Assembly (NCBI GenBank): GCA_020723325.1
Contig: DYJD01000001.1
Span: forward strand, 124,001-188,000
DNA length: 64,000 nt
Direction of reading: 5' to 3'
Source: Desulfosudis oleivorans
GTDB taxonomy: Bacteria; Desulfobacterota; Desulfobacteria; Desulfobacterales; SURF-7
In this document: positions 45,197-55,063 of the stretch, in pieces
Position numbering within the stretch: the first letter of the stretch is position 1
Layout of the letters: every line of letters begins with the position of its first letter
Made by a program: the position numbers and the translations under genes
Notes under the pieces: generated by a model
What the model was told of the DNA's origin: nothing
The model's database searches: none
Seen by the model: only the letters and a program-made list of their open reading frames with translations

Positions 45197-46339
45197 ATGA
45201 CAAAAAGACAATTGCGGACAAGATTATGCGACATGCTGGGGATTGAATATCCCATCATCAGTGCAGGGATGGGGCCGACCCTGATCGGTGAGCCCAACGG
45301 AGCACCTGTGGAATTGGTGGTGGCTGTATCCGAAGCCGGCGGATTGGGGGTCCTGGGGGGCGCAGGCTTCAACTTGAAGGAATTGCGCGCCGCCATTTGC
45401 GAGATCAAGGCCCGCACCTCTAAACCCTTCGGCGTGGATTTGCTTTTGCCTAAGGACTTGCCCGAAGGCTCCATGGGCGCGGATGAAATGCCCCTTACGG
45501 AAGTCTTGAAGCTGATGCCGGAAAAGCATCGGGTCTGGTTTGCCAAGATCAAGGAGGAACTGGGCCTGCCGGATACGGATCTGACGGTGCGCACCGACAC
45601 CACCACCATGCGGCCCAAGGAAGCCATTGAAATTGTGTTGGATGAAAAGGTGCCCTTGTTTTGCGCCGGTCTCGGCAATCCCGGCTTCATGACCGCCGCG
45701 GCCCACAGCCAGGGGATGAAGGTGCTGGGCATTACGGGTAACGCCAGGAACGCCCGGCGCATGGCCGAATCCGGGGTTGACCTGGTGGTGGCCCAGGGCC
45801 ATGAGGGCGGGGGACACACGGGCAGGGTCGGCACCATGGCATTGCTGCCCCAGGCCATTGATGCGGCGGCCCCGGTCCCGGTCCTGGCTGCTGGCGGTAT
45901 TGGCGATGGTCGCGGGCTGGCCGCGGCCCTGGCCATGGGCTGCATCGGCGTTTGGGTGGGCACGCGGTTTCTCGCCACCCATGAGGGCGGTGCCATGGAA
46001 CTATGCAAGCAGCGCATTGTGGAATCCGCGGATGAGGATACCCGGGTCAGCAAACTTTATACCGGTAAGACTTCCCGGGCCAGCTACACCCGCTTCCATG
46101 ACCTCTGGGACCAGTCCGGACTGGAATCCCTGCCGTTTCCCTTTCAGGTGCTGCTGGCCTCGGCCCTTCTGGGCGGATTCATTAAAGCGGGCAGGACTGA
46201 ATATATCGGCGGCTTTGCCGGGCAGATATCCGGGCTGATCCACGAGATTAAACCGGCTGCAGAAGTTGTGGCCGAGATGGTGGAAACTGCGGCGGACATT
46301 CTTTCGAAGCGATTACCCCAAACAGTGCAAGTAAGATGA
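45197..46339 (+). CDS. Nitronate monooxygenase-like FMN enzyme (NPD/FabK superfamily)
   Basis: A 380-aa TIM-barrel flavoenzyme: IEYPIISAGMGP, SEAGGLGVLGGAGF, QGHEGGGHTGRVGTMALLP with the catalytic His region, and VLAAGGIGDGRGLAAALAMG for FMN phosphate binding. It is related to nitronate monooxygenases and FabK enoyl-ACP reductases; the physiological substrate cannot be told. AAGGAGG is placed well before ATG 45197. Confidence 0.88.
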   Translation: MTKRQLRTRLCDMLGIEYPIISAGMGPTLIGEPNGAPVELVVAVSEAGGLGVLGGAGFNLKELRAAICEIKARTSKPFGVDLLLPKDLPEGSMGADEMPLTEVLKLMPEKHRVWFAKIKEELGLPDTDLTVRTDTTTMRPKEAIEIVLDEKVPLFCAGLGNPGFMTAAAHSQGMKVLGITGNARNARRMAESGVDLVVAQGHEGGGHTGRVGTMALLPQAIDAAAPVPVLAAGGIGDGRGLAAALAMGCIGVWVGTRFLATHEGGAMELCKQRIVESADEDTRVSKLYTGKTSRASYTRFHDLWDQSGLESLPFPFQVLLASALLGGFIKAGRTEYIGGFAGQISGLIHEIKPAAEVVAEMVETAADILSKRLPQTVQVR

Positions 46340-46356
46340 GCCGCTTTTATTTTTTG

Positions 46357-46388
46357 AGCCACGAAAAACACGAAAAAACACAAAAAAT
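46357..46388. repeat. CACGAAA-type intergenic repeat
   Basis: GCCACGAAAAACACGAAAAA and following bases repeat an ACACGAAAA word downstream of the flavoenzyme gene. Related text, GCCACGAAAGACACGAAAGA, occurs at 61390-61414, and a diverged form occurs at 60200-60225. Confidence 0.5.
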
Positions 46389-46452
46389 AAATCGCTCATT
46401 AACAACAAATCTTTTCTGGATTCTGACTTCTGAATACTGAGTATTTACGTAT

Positions 46453-46878
46453 TCATTCAATTGAGCGGATGAGTTCAATGGCCCGGCGATATTTTTCAAT
46501 TCGCTGAAAATCCTTTTGGCTGGGAGCGGATATGCGCGACAAGTCGCTGTTCTCCTCAAGATCGGCAAGCTTGACATTTTTACCGATGGGGTTTGCGGCG
46601 GCCCGCAGCACAAAGGCTTCGTAGTCCTCGTCTTCTTTCTTGGTGACGGATTCCAGTGCTGATAGGACGGATTCGGAAAATCCCCAGTTGCGCAACTGTT
46701 CCATGGTAACGCCGGTATCTTCAACAACATCGTGGAGCACAGCGGTGATTTGCTCTTCCAGCGCACTCAGGCGCAGCATCACTTTAAGGGGGTGAAAAAT
46801 ATAGGGACGGCCGGCTTTGTCAAACTGGCCTTCATGGGCAAGGGCGGCGATGGCGATGGCGTATTCAAGAGTCGACAT
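46453..46878 (-). CDS. Small HD-domain phosphohydrolase (SpoT-hydrolase-like)
   Basis: A 141-aa single-domain protein with the HD motif order seen in the SpoT hydrolase domain: AHEGQFDKAGRPYIFHP, LHDVVEDTGVT (HD then ED) and KLADLEENSD. It lacks synthetase, TGS and ACT domains and is shorter than Mesh1-type enzymes. It may hydrolyse (p)ppGpp or another nucleotide; this is an inference. It is divergent from the MDR gene. Confidence 0.8.
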   Translation of the reverse strand: MSTLEYAIAIAALAHEGQFDKAGRPYIFHPLKVMLRLSALEEQITAVLHDVVEDTGVTMEQLRNWGFSESVLSALESVTKKEDEDYEAFVLRAAANPIGKNVKLADLEENSDLSRISAPSQKDFQRIEKYRRAIELIRSIE

Positions 46879-47127
46879 GCGAAACTCCTATGGGTTTTTG
46901 ATTTGTGTGGTCTGTCTGCAATTATTTTTCGTAAATTTATTCTTATTGGTTTTAACGTCATTGTACGCGTAACCATTTTTATTTTCAATAAACAAAAGAA
47001 TCAAAGAATTGCAAATGAAAAGCTTTCATCCATGATCGGATGACTGTATGTGATTTTCTCCCCCTTGTAATCCTTCGCTGGAATATTATTTTGAGAGAAA
47101 AGTGTTTGTTGAATTCAAATGATTTCT

Positions 47128-47141
47128 ACTGAACATTCAGT
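47128..47141. promoter_or_regulatory. Palindromic operator candidate before the MDR gene
   Basis: ACTGAACATTCAGT is a perfect 6-bp inverted repeat with a 2-bp centre, 14 nt upstream of the MDR start and next to its ribosome site (GGGAGG). TetR-type regulators of lipid or CoA-ester catabolism often use such sites. No regulator gene is adjacent. Confidence 0.4.
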
Positions 47142-47155
47142 CCGGGAGGTGTTCC

Positions 47156-48145
47156 ATGCCGAGAATCGTACGATTTTATGAAGCAGGTGGTCCTGAAGTA
47201 CTGCGAATCGAAGAAGCCCCGCTGGAGGAACCGGGTAAAGGGGAAGTACGTTTGAAAGTCGAGGCCTTTGGCCTGAATCGGGCGGAAATTCTATTCCGCC
47301 AGGGGCTGTATCTCCAGCAGCCCAAGTTCCCCTCCCGCATCGGATATGAGGCTGCCGGCGTTGTGGATGCTGTCGGCCCGGAGGTCACCGGCCTCAAGGT
47401 GGGCGACCGGGTCAGCACCATCCCGGCTTTTATGATGGGAAAATACGGCGCTTATGGTGAAAGCTCCGTTTTCCCCGCCTATGCCGTGGCCCGCTATCCT
47501 GATAGCCTTTCCCCCGTTCAAGGCACCGCCATATGGATGCAATATCTAACTGCTTACGGGGCTTTGGTGGAATTCGGCAAGTTGACCCAGGCCGATACCG
47601 TCCTTATTACCGCTGCCAGTAGCAGCGTGGGATTGGCCGCCATCCAAATCACCAAATCCCTGGGCGCAAAGGCCATCGCCACTAGTCGAGGGCCTGGTAA
47701 GAAACAAGCCTTGCTGGATGCCGGCGCGGATCATGTTATTGTTACAGATGAAGCTGATGTGACCAAACAGGTGATGGAGCTCACTTCCGGTCGCGGTGCC
47801 CGTCTGATCTTTGATCCAGTGGCCGGTCCTTTCCTGGAAAAGCTGGCCGGCGCGGCCGCGCCCGGCGGCGTTATTTTTGAATATGGCGCGCTCTCCATGG
47901 CGCCCACGCCTTTTCCGCTGTTCGATGCATTGGGCAAGGGATTGAATATCCGGGGATACACCCTGTTTTTAATCACCGCAGACCCGCATAAACTATCGCG
48001 CGCAAAGGATTTCGTTTACAACAGGCTGGCCGCAGGTGACCTGAAACCGATTATCGCACGCACCTTTCCATTGGCTGCCGTGTCCGCGGCCCAGACCTAT
48101 ATGGAATCCAATCAGCAGATCGGCAAGATTGTCGTGACGGTGTAA
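47156..48145 (+). CDS. MDR-family quinone/alcohol oxidoreductase
   Basis: A 329-aa medium-chain dehydrogenase/reductase: GroES-like domain (VEAFGLNRAEILFRQG, IGYEAAGVVDAVG) and a Rossmann domain (LITAASSSVGLAAIQI). Structural-zinc cysteines are absent, as in QOR-type NADPH:quinone reductases. The end IGKIVVTV is usual. It begins the long plus-strand catabolic block, preceded by GGGAGG. Confidence 0.88.
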   Translation: MPRIVRFYEAGGPEVLRIEEAPLEEPGKGEVRLKVEAFGLNRAEILFRQGLYLQQPKFPSRIGYEAAGVVDAVGPEVTGLKVGDRVSTIPAFMMGKYGAYGESSVFPAYAVARYPDSLSPVQGTAIWMQYLTAYGALVEFGKLTQADTVLITAASSSVGLAAIQITKSLGAKAIATSRGPGKKQALLDAGADHVIVTDEADVTKQVMELTSGRGARLIFDPVAGPFLEKLAGAAAPGGVIFEYGALSMAPTPFPLFDALGKGLNIRGYTLFLITADPHKLSRAKDFVYNRLAAGDLKPIIARTFPLAAVSAAQTYMESNQQIGKIVVTV

Positions 48146-48194
48146 TTGAAAAAAAAGCATTGACAGATGTTTTTTGTTGCGATAGATAACAGTC

Positions 48195-48220
48195 GTTACA
48201 TAACAATCGTTACATAACAT
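48195..48220. repeat. GTTACATAACAT dyad, second paired site
   Basis: GTTACATAACAA (48195-48206) and GTTACATAACAT (48209-48220) with the same 14-bp period as at 21010-21035. It lies about 80 nt upstream of the TatT gene, in a 157-bp gap after the MDR gene, where a promoter for the transporter operon would be expected. Confidence 0.5.
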
Positions 48221-48302
48221 ATATTTCAAATAACAAGGAAGGGGCTGCGGCCCGTTGGTCACTCTTAAACACCATACTATTTGGTAAAGGGAGGAATTCC
48301 GG

Positions 48303-49196
48303 ATGAAAATATTCAAAGGGTTTTACGGTTTGTCCACAATGATCCTGTTGCCATTTCTGATGGGGGCCGCAGGCTGCGCCGCCATGCGCAATCAAATGAC
48401 CGTCAACAATATAAAACCGATGATGACCCATATCCGTGCCGCGGTGAACAAATCCAGTGACGTGGATTTGGTCAAGGCTGCCATGCCGGCCAGTCTGGTG
48501 CAGATGGACGGGTTGATCGAACTGGTTCCGGATGACCGGGACTTGCTGTTGCGGGCCGCGGAAACCAATCAAGGCTATGCCGCCTTGTTTTTACAGGACA
48601 GTGATCCGGCCATGGCGGCGAAATATTTTAAAAAGGCCAGGGACTATGCCCTGCGGGCCTTGCGGCAAAACCGAAGGATGGATGAAGCCTTGGACCAAGG
48701 CACCGAGGAATTCCTGGCAGCATTGAAGACCGTGGACGCGGAAGAAGTGCCGGCCTTGTATTTCAGTGCCGGAACCTGGATGTCCTGGATCGGGTTGGCC
48801 TATAAAGACAAACCGGAAGTGCTGTCGGACTTAGGTAAAATCACGGCCATGCTGGATCGGGTCATCGAACTGGATGAGACTTTTAACTACGGTGCGGCCC
48901 ATGCCGTTCTGGGGGTCTATTATGCTTCCCGCCCCGAGCAATTCGGCGGCCGTCCTGAGGATGCGGCTTTCCATTTTCAACAGGCCTTTGCCATTTCCAA
49001 AGAAAAATTTTTGCTGTGGCAGGTTTTATATGCGCGCTATTACGCGGTGCAGGCCAAGGATCGGGAACTTTTTGTGAACATTCTTAATAAAGTGCTGGCA
49101 GCTCCAGATGATCTTCTGGTGGAGCGCAATTTTGTGAATGCCGTGGCCAAAAGAAAAGCAAAACTGCTTTTGGAAAAGGCGGATACATTCTTCTAG
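48303..49196 (+). CDS. TatT-family (TRAP-associated) TPR lipoprotein
   Basis: A 297-aa lipoprotein with signal and lipobox GAAGC (Cys about 25). The mature part is the TatT helical fold with hidden TPRs: NQGYAALFLQD, KKARDYALRALRQN, AHAVLGVYYASRPEQFGGRPEDA. TatT trimers normally work with TRAP transporters, but here the gene leads a DppBCDF-type ABC operon (14 nt to the permease start). GGGAGG precedes the start. It probably helps ligand delivery in the periplasm. Confidence 0.82.
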   Translation: MKIFKGFYGLSTMILLPFLMGAAGCAAMRNQMTVNNIKPMMTHIRAAVNKSSDVDLVKAAMPASLVQMDGLIELVPDDRDLLLRAAETNQGYAALFLQDSDPAMAAKYFKKARDYALRALRQNRRMDEALDQGTEEFLAALKTVDAEEVPALYFSAGTWMSWIGLAYKDKPEVLSDLGKITAMLDRVIELDETFNYGAAHAVLGVYYASRPEQFGGRPEDAAFHFQQAFAISKEKFLLWQVLYARYYAVQAKDRELFVNILNKVLAAPDDLLVERNFVNAVAKRKAKLLLEKADTFF

Positions 49197-49211
49197 TGCT
49201 TGGAGCAGCCA

Positions 49212-50165
49212 ATGAAACGTTATATCGCCGGCCGACTGCTATATACATTCGTGATTCTTTTTCTGGTTTCCATCCTGGTTTTCATCCTGGCCAGACTGCT
49301 CCCTGGTGACCCGATCCAGGCCGCGGCCATGATCAACATGGATCTGGCCAACCAGGAAATCATCCAGGACCTGAGAATTCGCTTTGGCCTGGATCGGCCC
49401 CTGTATGTGCAATACGTCATTTGGCTCAGGGATTTCATCAGCGGCGACTGGGGTGTTTCCCTGGGAAGCGGCGAAGCGGTGTTCGACATGTTTTTCAAAC
49501 GCCTGCCGGTGACCCTGGAACTGTTTGCCGGATCGGTGTTCTGGTCCTGTCTGATCGGCTTTCCCCTGGGTATTCTTTCAGCTTTGCGACGAAATACCTG
49601 GCTGGATGCCATGGTAACAGCCACGGCCATCACCGGAGTTTCCATTCCGGTGTTCTGGGAAGGAATTGTGCTGATCTATCTTTTCTCAGTGGTTTTTCAT
49701 TGGCTGCCGGCTGCCGGCTTTGTGCCCTTTGCGGAAAGCCCGTTGGGAAATTTTACCTCCCTGCTCATGCCGAGTTTTGTCATGGGAACCCATGGCGCCG
49801 GCCTTTTTGCACGGTATATCCGCTCAAGTCTGTTGGAAGTCCTGGGTCAAGACTATATCCGCACTGCCAGAGCCAAGGGACTTTCGGAAAAGGCGGTGCT
49901 CATCGGCCATGCGGCCAAACCTGCCATGATTCCGGTGGTGACAGTGGTGGGCCTGGCCTGGGGCTACGTGGTGGCCGGCTCCTTTATCGTGGAATACATG
50001 TTTGCCATTCCCGGCCTGGGACGCATGGGGGTGGATGCGGTTTTTCTGAGGGATTTTCCGGTGATCCAGGCCACCTTGATCATGACGGCTGTAAATGTGC
50101 TGCTGGTCAACCTTTTGGTGGATCTGATCTATGGCTGTCTGGATCCGCGGATCCGCATTCAGTGA
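49212..50165 (+). CDS. Peptide/opine-type ABC transporter permease (DppB family)
   Basis: A 317-aa inner-membrane permease with six helices; the first segment is LLYTFVILFLVSILVFILARLLPGDP. The EAA loop lies in DYIRTARAKGLSEKAVLIGHA, and the end FLRDFPVIQATLIM is typical of DppB/OppB. ATG 49212 with GGAG is preferred to a TTG at 49200. It is followed 12 nt later by the DppC-like gene. The exact substrate is unknown. Confidence 0.93.
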   Translation: MKRYIAGRLLYTFVILFLVSILVFILARLLPGDPIQAAAMINMDLANQEIIQDLRIRFGLDRPLYVQYVIWLRDFISGDWGVSLGSGEAVFDMFFKRLPVTLELFAGSVFWSCLIGFPLGILSALRRNTWLDAMVTATAITGVSIPVFWEGIVLIYLFSVVFHWLPAAGFVPFAESPLGNFTSLLMPSFVMGTHGAGLFARYIRSSLLEVLGQDYIRTARAKGLSEKAVLIGHAAKPAMIPVVTVVGLAWGYVVAGSFIVEYMFAIPGLGRMGVDAVFLRDFPVIQATLIMTAVNVLLVNLLVDLIYGCLDPRIRIQ

Positions 50166-50177
50166 AAGGAAAGAAGA

Positions 50178-51080
50178 ATGGCGATTTTTCAGCGCAATAC
50201 AAAAGTAAAGCCGGCCCTTTGCCGGACAGGCGCACTTGCGGTTTCAGCGGCCCTTTTGCGGCATAAATCCGCCGGAGCAGGGATGGCAATCATATGGATG
50301 TTGTTGGTGATGGCCCTGTTCGCGCCCTGGCTTTCACCCCATGATCCCAATGAACAGGATTTGTACCATGTCTTGCAAGGTCCGAGCCGTGCCCATCTAT
50401 TGGGCACCGATGATGTGGGGCGTGACTTGCTCTCACGGGTGCTTTACGGCGCCAGGATTTCCCTGATAGTGGGACTACTCTCCACCCTGACGGCCACGGT
50501 TATAGGAGTTTTCCTCGGATTGGTGGCCGGTTATAAAGGCGGCCTCATCGATGGGTTCATCATGCGCCTTACGGACACGGTCATGTGCATTCCAGGCCTG
50601 ATCCTGCTGCTGGTCATGGCCGCGGCCCTGGGACCGGGAATTCACAACATCATTATTGCCATATCCGCCCTGGGTTGGACCGTTTTCGCGCGTATCACCC
50701 GCGGCCAGGTGCTGATGGTGCGGGAACTTCCTTATGTGGAGGCGGCCCGGGCCGCGGGTGCTTCCGGCTGGCGCATCATGTTCCAGCACCTCCTGCCCAA
50801 TTCCATGGCGCCCCTCATCGTGGCGTCCTCCATTACCGTGGGCGGAGCCATCATGCTGGAAAGCGCCGCCGCCTTTCTGGGGCTGGGGGTGCAGCCGCCC
50901 ACCCCCAGTTGGGGGGAGGCCTTGCGGGTGGGCTATTCCTATTTGGAAATCGTGCCCCTGTTTTCCCTGGCCCCCGGCCTGATGATCACCCTGGCGGTAT
51001 TGGCCTTCAATTTCTTGGGCGACGGCTTGCGGGATGTCCTTGATCCACGGCTGCGCGGCGAAGGGGACAAGATCAAATGA
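50178..51080 (+). CDS. Peptide/opine-type ABC transporter permease (DppC family)
   Basis: A 300-aa permease with an OppC N-terminal segment (LRHKSAGAGMAIIWM, LLGTDDVGRDLLSRVLYGARI) and the EAA loop (PYVEAARAAGASGWRIMF). The end FNFLGDGLRDVLDPRLRG is the family signature. Its stop overlaps the next ATP-binding gene (ATGA). Confidence 0.94.
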   Translation: MAIFQRNTKVKPALCRTGALAVSAALLRHKSAGAGMAIIWMLLVMALFAPWLSPHDPNEQDLYHVLQGPSRAHLLGTDDVGRDLLSRVLYGARISLIVGLLSTLTATVIGVFLGLVAGYKGGLIDGFIMRLTDTVMCIPGLILLLVMAAALGPGIHNIIIAISALGWTVFARITRGQVLMVRELPYVEAARAAGASGWRIMFQHLLPNSMAPLIVASSITVGGAIMLESAAAFLGLGVQPPTPSWGEALRVGYSYLEIVPLFSLAPGLMITLAVLAFNFLGDGLRDVLDPRLRGEGDKIK

Positions 51081-52085
51081 AACCGGAAAGCACAGAAAAA
51101 CTACTGGAAGTGCGGAATCTCTGCACCCATTTTCATACCCGCGCAGGTCTGATCCGGGCTGTGGAGGATGTTTCCTTTGAACTAGCCCAGGGAGAGACCC
51201 TGGGAATTGTGGGCGAAAGCGGCTGCGGTAAGAGTGTCAGCGCCCTGTCCCTGATGCGTTTGATTCCCAACCCGCCCGGCCGGATCATGAAAGGCGAAAT
51301 TTGGTTTGAAGGCCGGGATTTGCTGAAACTGAGCGAAGGGGAAATGGGCCGGGTGCGGGGCAACCGCATGGCCATGATTTTCCAGGAACCCATGACTTCC
51401 CTCAATCCAGTGCTCACCATCGGGCGCCAGGTGGCGGAGCCCCTTGAAATCCATCAGGCGGCAAGACCGGATAAGGCGCAGATTCTATGCGGCGAGCTGT
51501 TGGAACGGGTGCGCATCCCCGGAGGACGGAAACGGGTCAAGGACTATCCCCACCAGTTCAGCGGCGGCATGCGCCAGCGCGCCATGATCGCCATGGCCCT
51601 GGCTTGCACGCCGCGCTTACTCATCGCCGACGAGCCCACCACGGCCCTGGATGTCACCATTCAGGCCCAGTTGCTTGAACTCATGAAAAACCTGACCCGG
51701 GATTGCGGCACGTCTTTGATTCTCATCACCCATAATCTGGGCATTGTTGCCCGCTATGCCGATCGGGTGAATGTCATGTATGCCGGCCGTATTGTGGAAA
51801 AGGCCCGGGCCAGGGACCTGTATTCCCGGCCGCGCCATCCCTATACTGTCGGCTTGATGGCCTCGGTGCCCCGTTTGGATCAGGATGTGAAGTGCAAACT
51901 CCGGCCCATCCAGGGGCAGCCGCCGGATTTGCTGCAACTGCCGGGTGGATGCGCCTTTCAGCCCCGTTGTGGTCGGCCAATTGAGATTTGTCGAATTCAA
52001 AGCCCGCTCCTGACGGTTGCATCTGAAAATCATGAAGTGGCTTGCTGGAACCCGGCCGACTATCCAAAGGAAATAGGAGGTGAAC

Positions 52086-52102
<17 letters not shown>
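51077..52102 (+). CDS. Peptide/opine-type ABC transporter ATP-binding protein (DppD family)
   Basis: A 341-aa ABC ATPase: Walker A GESGCGKS, signature [15 protein letters not shown] and Walker [15 protein letters not shown]. The C-terminal oligopeptide-transport extension has Cys-containing [15 protein letters not shown]. In this subfamily the C-terminal Cys residues may hold a 4Fe-4S cluster. It overlaps both neighbours. Confidence 0.94.
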
Positions 52103-53060
<958 letters not shown>

Positions 53061-53106
53061 TAAAAAACAACAAAGCAAGACAGATGTAAACCTACGGGAG
53101 GGATTC

Positions 53107-54942
53107 ATGCGTCAAATTAAATCCGGAAAATCATCGCCGCTACTGGCAATGCTCACTGTTTTAGGGTTGCTGATCTTTCTACCGATGACTCCAGTATCCG
53201 GCCAGGAAGAAAACAAGCCTGGCTGGCTCGAATGGGGTGAGAAATACTGGCCCACCAAACCCGTGCGGGGCGGAATTTTTCAGGCTGCCGCGCCTTATTA
53301 CATCGGCGTGATGAATCCCAATCATTTTCCGGTCATGGATTGGGTCACCATCAGTCATCTGTATGACAAGTTGATTATCCACGACGCCCGGTACAAACCC
53401 ACCATTCCCTGGCTGGCCGAGTCCTGGACCTATCTGGATGACCGCACAATGCTCATGAAGCTGCGTAAAGGAGTGCGCTTCCATGACGGCAGCGAATTTA
53501 ACGCCGCGGGTCTCAAATATCAGATGGAATGGATTCTGGACAAGAACAACGGGGCCTGGTCCCGTACCTGGCTGGAGCCCCTTGAGGCCGTGGAAGTGGT
53601 GGACCCCCACACGGTAAAATGGCATTTCAAGCGGCCCTGGGGCGCTTTTCTCGGAACCATGGCCAGTGTGCCGGGATATATGATTTCCCCCAAGGCATTA
53701 AAAGCCGATTGGGCCCTTTCCGAGCTGCAACGCCTCAAACGCCGCATGGGCAGCCTGAAGCGCAAGGCGGAGGAGACCCGGGAGCAGGTGGAGAAAAGCA
53801 GCGATAAAGACGAAGCTGAAAAAGGCAGGCTTGAGCAGGAAGCCCGTGAAGCGGCCCTGACCGCTTCTGAGGCCGAGTCGCGGCTTCAGGAACTGGAGAA
53901 ACTGGCGGAAGGGGCCAAACCACTGGATGCCTATCCAGTGGGTACCGGGCCCTACATGCTCGAAAAGAACAGTCCGGGCAATTATGTCCAGCTTACCCGC
54001 AATCCGGACTGGTGGTTCGGAAAAAGCGTCGGCATGCCGGAAATGCCCTATTATGACGGCCTAAAAGTAGCAGTAATTCCCGATCCTTCTGTGCGTCTGG
54101 CCGGATTGAAAGCAGGACAGCTGGATCTGGCCATCATCAATCCGACCCAGTACAAACTAGTGGAAAACGATCCCAAGCTTAAAGGCGCCATAGGGCCGCT
54201 CAACTGGCTGGTTTGGCTGATGTTGAACCAGAACGGCGGCCCCTGCAAGGACATCCGGGTGCGCAAGGCCATTTCCCATGCCATTGATCGCAAGGCCCTG
54301 ATCATGGGCACCCAGAACGGTCTGGGACGGGAAGCGAGTTGCATCTTTCCGGACAGCCACTGGACCCATAATCCGGACCTGCAACCCATTGCCTATGACC
54401 CGGAATTGTCCAAACGCCTCCTGGCCGAAGCCGGATATGCCGGCGGCCTGACCCTGCGCGGGTTTACTTCCAACGAGCCGGTCTCCCAGGCCTTTGCCAA
54501 GGCGGTGATGGCCATGCTGGAAAAGGTGGGGATTAAATGGGATTGCAAGCTGCTGGGCATCGCCGCCATGGCCGAACCTTTCACCAAGCGGGATTATGAC
54601 ATGGCCGGCGGACTCTACCAGTGGATTTTCGAGCCCGACCACATTGCCACGGCCCTGTACATGCCTGACGGTGTGTTGAATTACGAGCGCAATCACAATG
54701 AAAAAGCCATGGAGTTGATCCGGCGCGGACGGGAGGAAATGAACGAGGACCGGCGGCGGGCCATTTACCAGGAGCTGGAGCGGGTGCTGTATGAAAACTA
54801 TGAGGATGTATGGCTCTGGTATCCCATGATGGTTACCGGAGCCAATGCCCGCATCGAGGGAGTCAACGTGGATATGCTGAAAGCCTATGGCGAGGGTTAT
54901 GTGCGCTCTCATCCCACGTGGTTCAAGGATGGGAGTCGGTGA
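53107..54942 (+). CDS. SBP_bac_5 periplasmic binding protein with a coiled-coil insertion
   Basis: A 611-aa exported receptor for the ABC system. Signal peptide 1-33 (AMLTVLGLLIFLPMTPV). The family core is present: KLRKGVRFHDGSEFNA, YPVGTGPYMLEKNSPGNYV and RKAISHAIDRKALI. Residues about 205-272 are a highly charged Ala/Glu/Lys/Arg coiled coil (ELQRLKRRMGSLKRKAEETR, EAREAALTASEAESRLQEL) inserted before the GTGPY segment, where ordinary DppA/OppA proteins have a short loop. GGGAGGG precedes the start. Ligand unknown. Confidence 0.9.
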   Translation: MRQIKSGKSSPLLAMLTVLGLLIFLPMTPVSGQEENKPGWLEWGEKYWPTKPVRGGIFQAAAPYYIGVMNPNHFPVMDWVTISHLYDKLIIHDARYKPTIPWLAESWTYLDDRTMLMKLRKGVRFHDGSEFNAAGLKYQMEWILDKNNGAWSRTWLEPLEAVEVVDPHTVKWHFKRPWGAFLGTMASVPGYMISPKALKADWALSELQRLKRRMGSLKRKAEETREQVEKSSDKDEAEKGRLEQEAREAALTASEAESRLQELEKLAEGAKPLDAYPVGTGPYMLEKNSPGNYVQLTRNPDWWFGKSVGMPEMPYYDGLKVAVIPDPSVRLAGLKAGQLDLAIINPTQYKLVENDPKLKGAIGPLNWLVWLMLNQNGGPCKDIRVRKAISHAIDRKALIMGTQNGLGREASCIFPDSHWTHNPDLQPIAYDPELSKRLLAEAGYAGGLTLRGFTSNEPVSQAFAKAVMAMLEKVGIKWDCKLLGIAAMAEPFTKRDYDMAGGLYQWIFEPDHIATALYMPDGVLNYERNHNEKAMELIRRGREEMNEDRRRAIYQELERVLYENYEDVWLWYPMMVTGANARIEGVNVDMLKAYGEGYVRSHPTWFKDGSR

Positions 54943-54945
54943 GAT

Positions 54946-55038
54946 GTGGGATTTGAAATTTGAGATTTGAGATGTTGGATATGAGATTTTTTCTTTTCAT
55001 TAGCCGTTAGTAATTAGCAATTGATTATTAGTTATTAA
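54946..55038. repeat. Composite of TTTGAGA heptamers and an AT-rich element
   Basis: GGGATTTGAAATTTGAGATT and TGAGATGTTGGATATGAGAT resemble the ATCTCAA array (33322-33356) read on the other strand. TTAGTAATTAGCAATTGATT and the following bases resemble the thiG-flanking element. They fill the gap between the binding-protein and acetoacetate-decarboxylase-like genes. Confidence 0.6.
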
Positions 55039-55063
55039 ACCAAAAATAGTAAAGGAGACCCAA

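Noticed and set aside
45127-46053. A long minus-strand extension upstream of the MBL hydrolase
   Set aside because: It runs antisense through the nitronate-monooxygenase-like gene, whose motifs are intact; the MBL protein has a proper signal peptide start at 45126.
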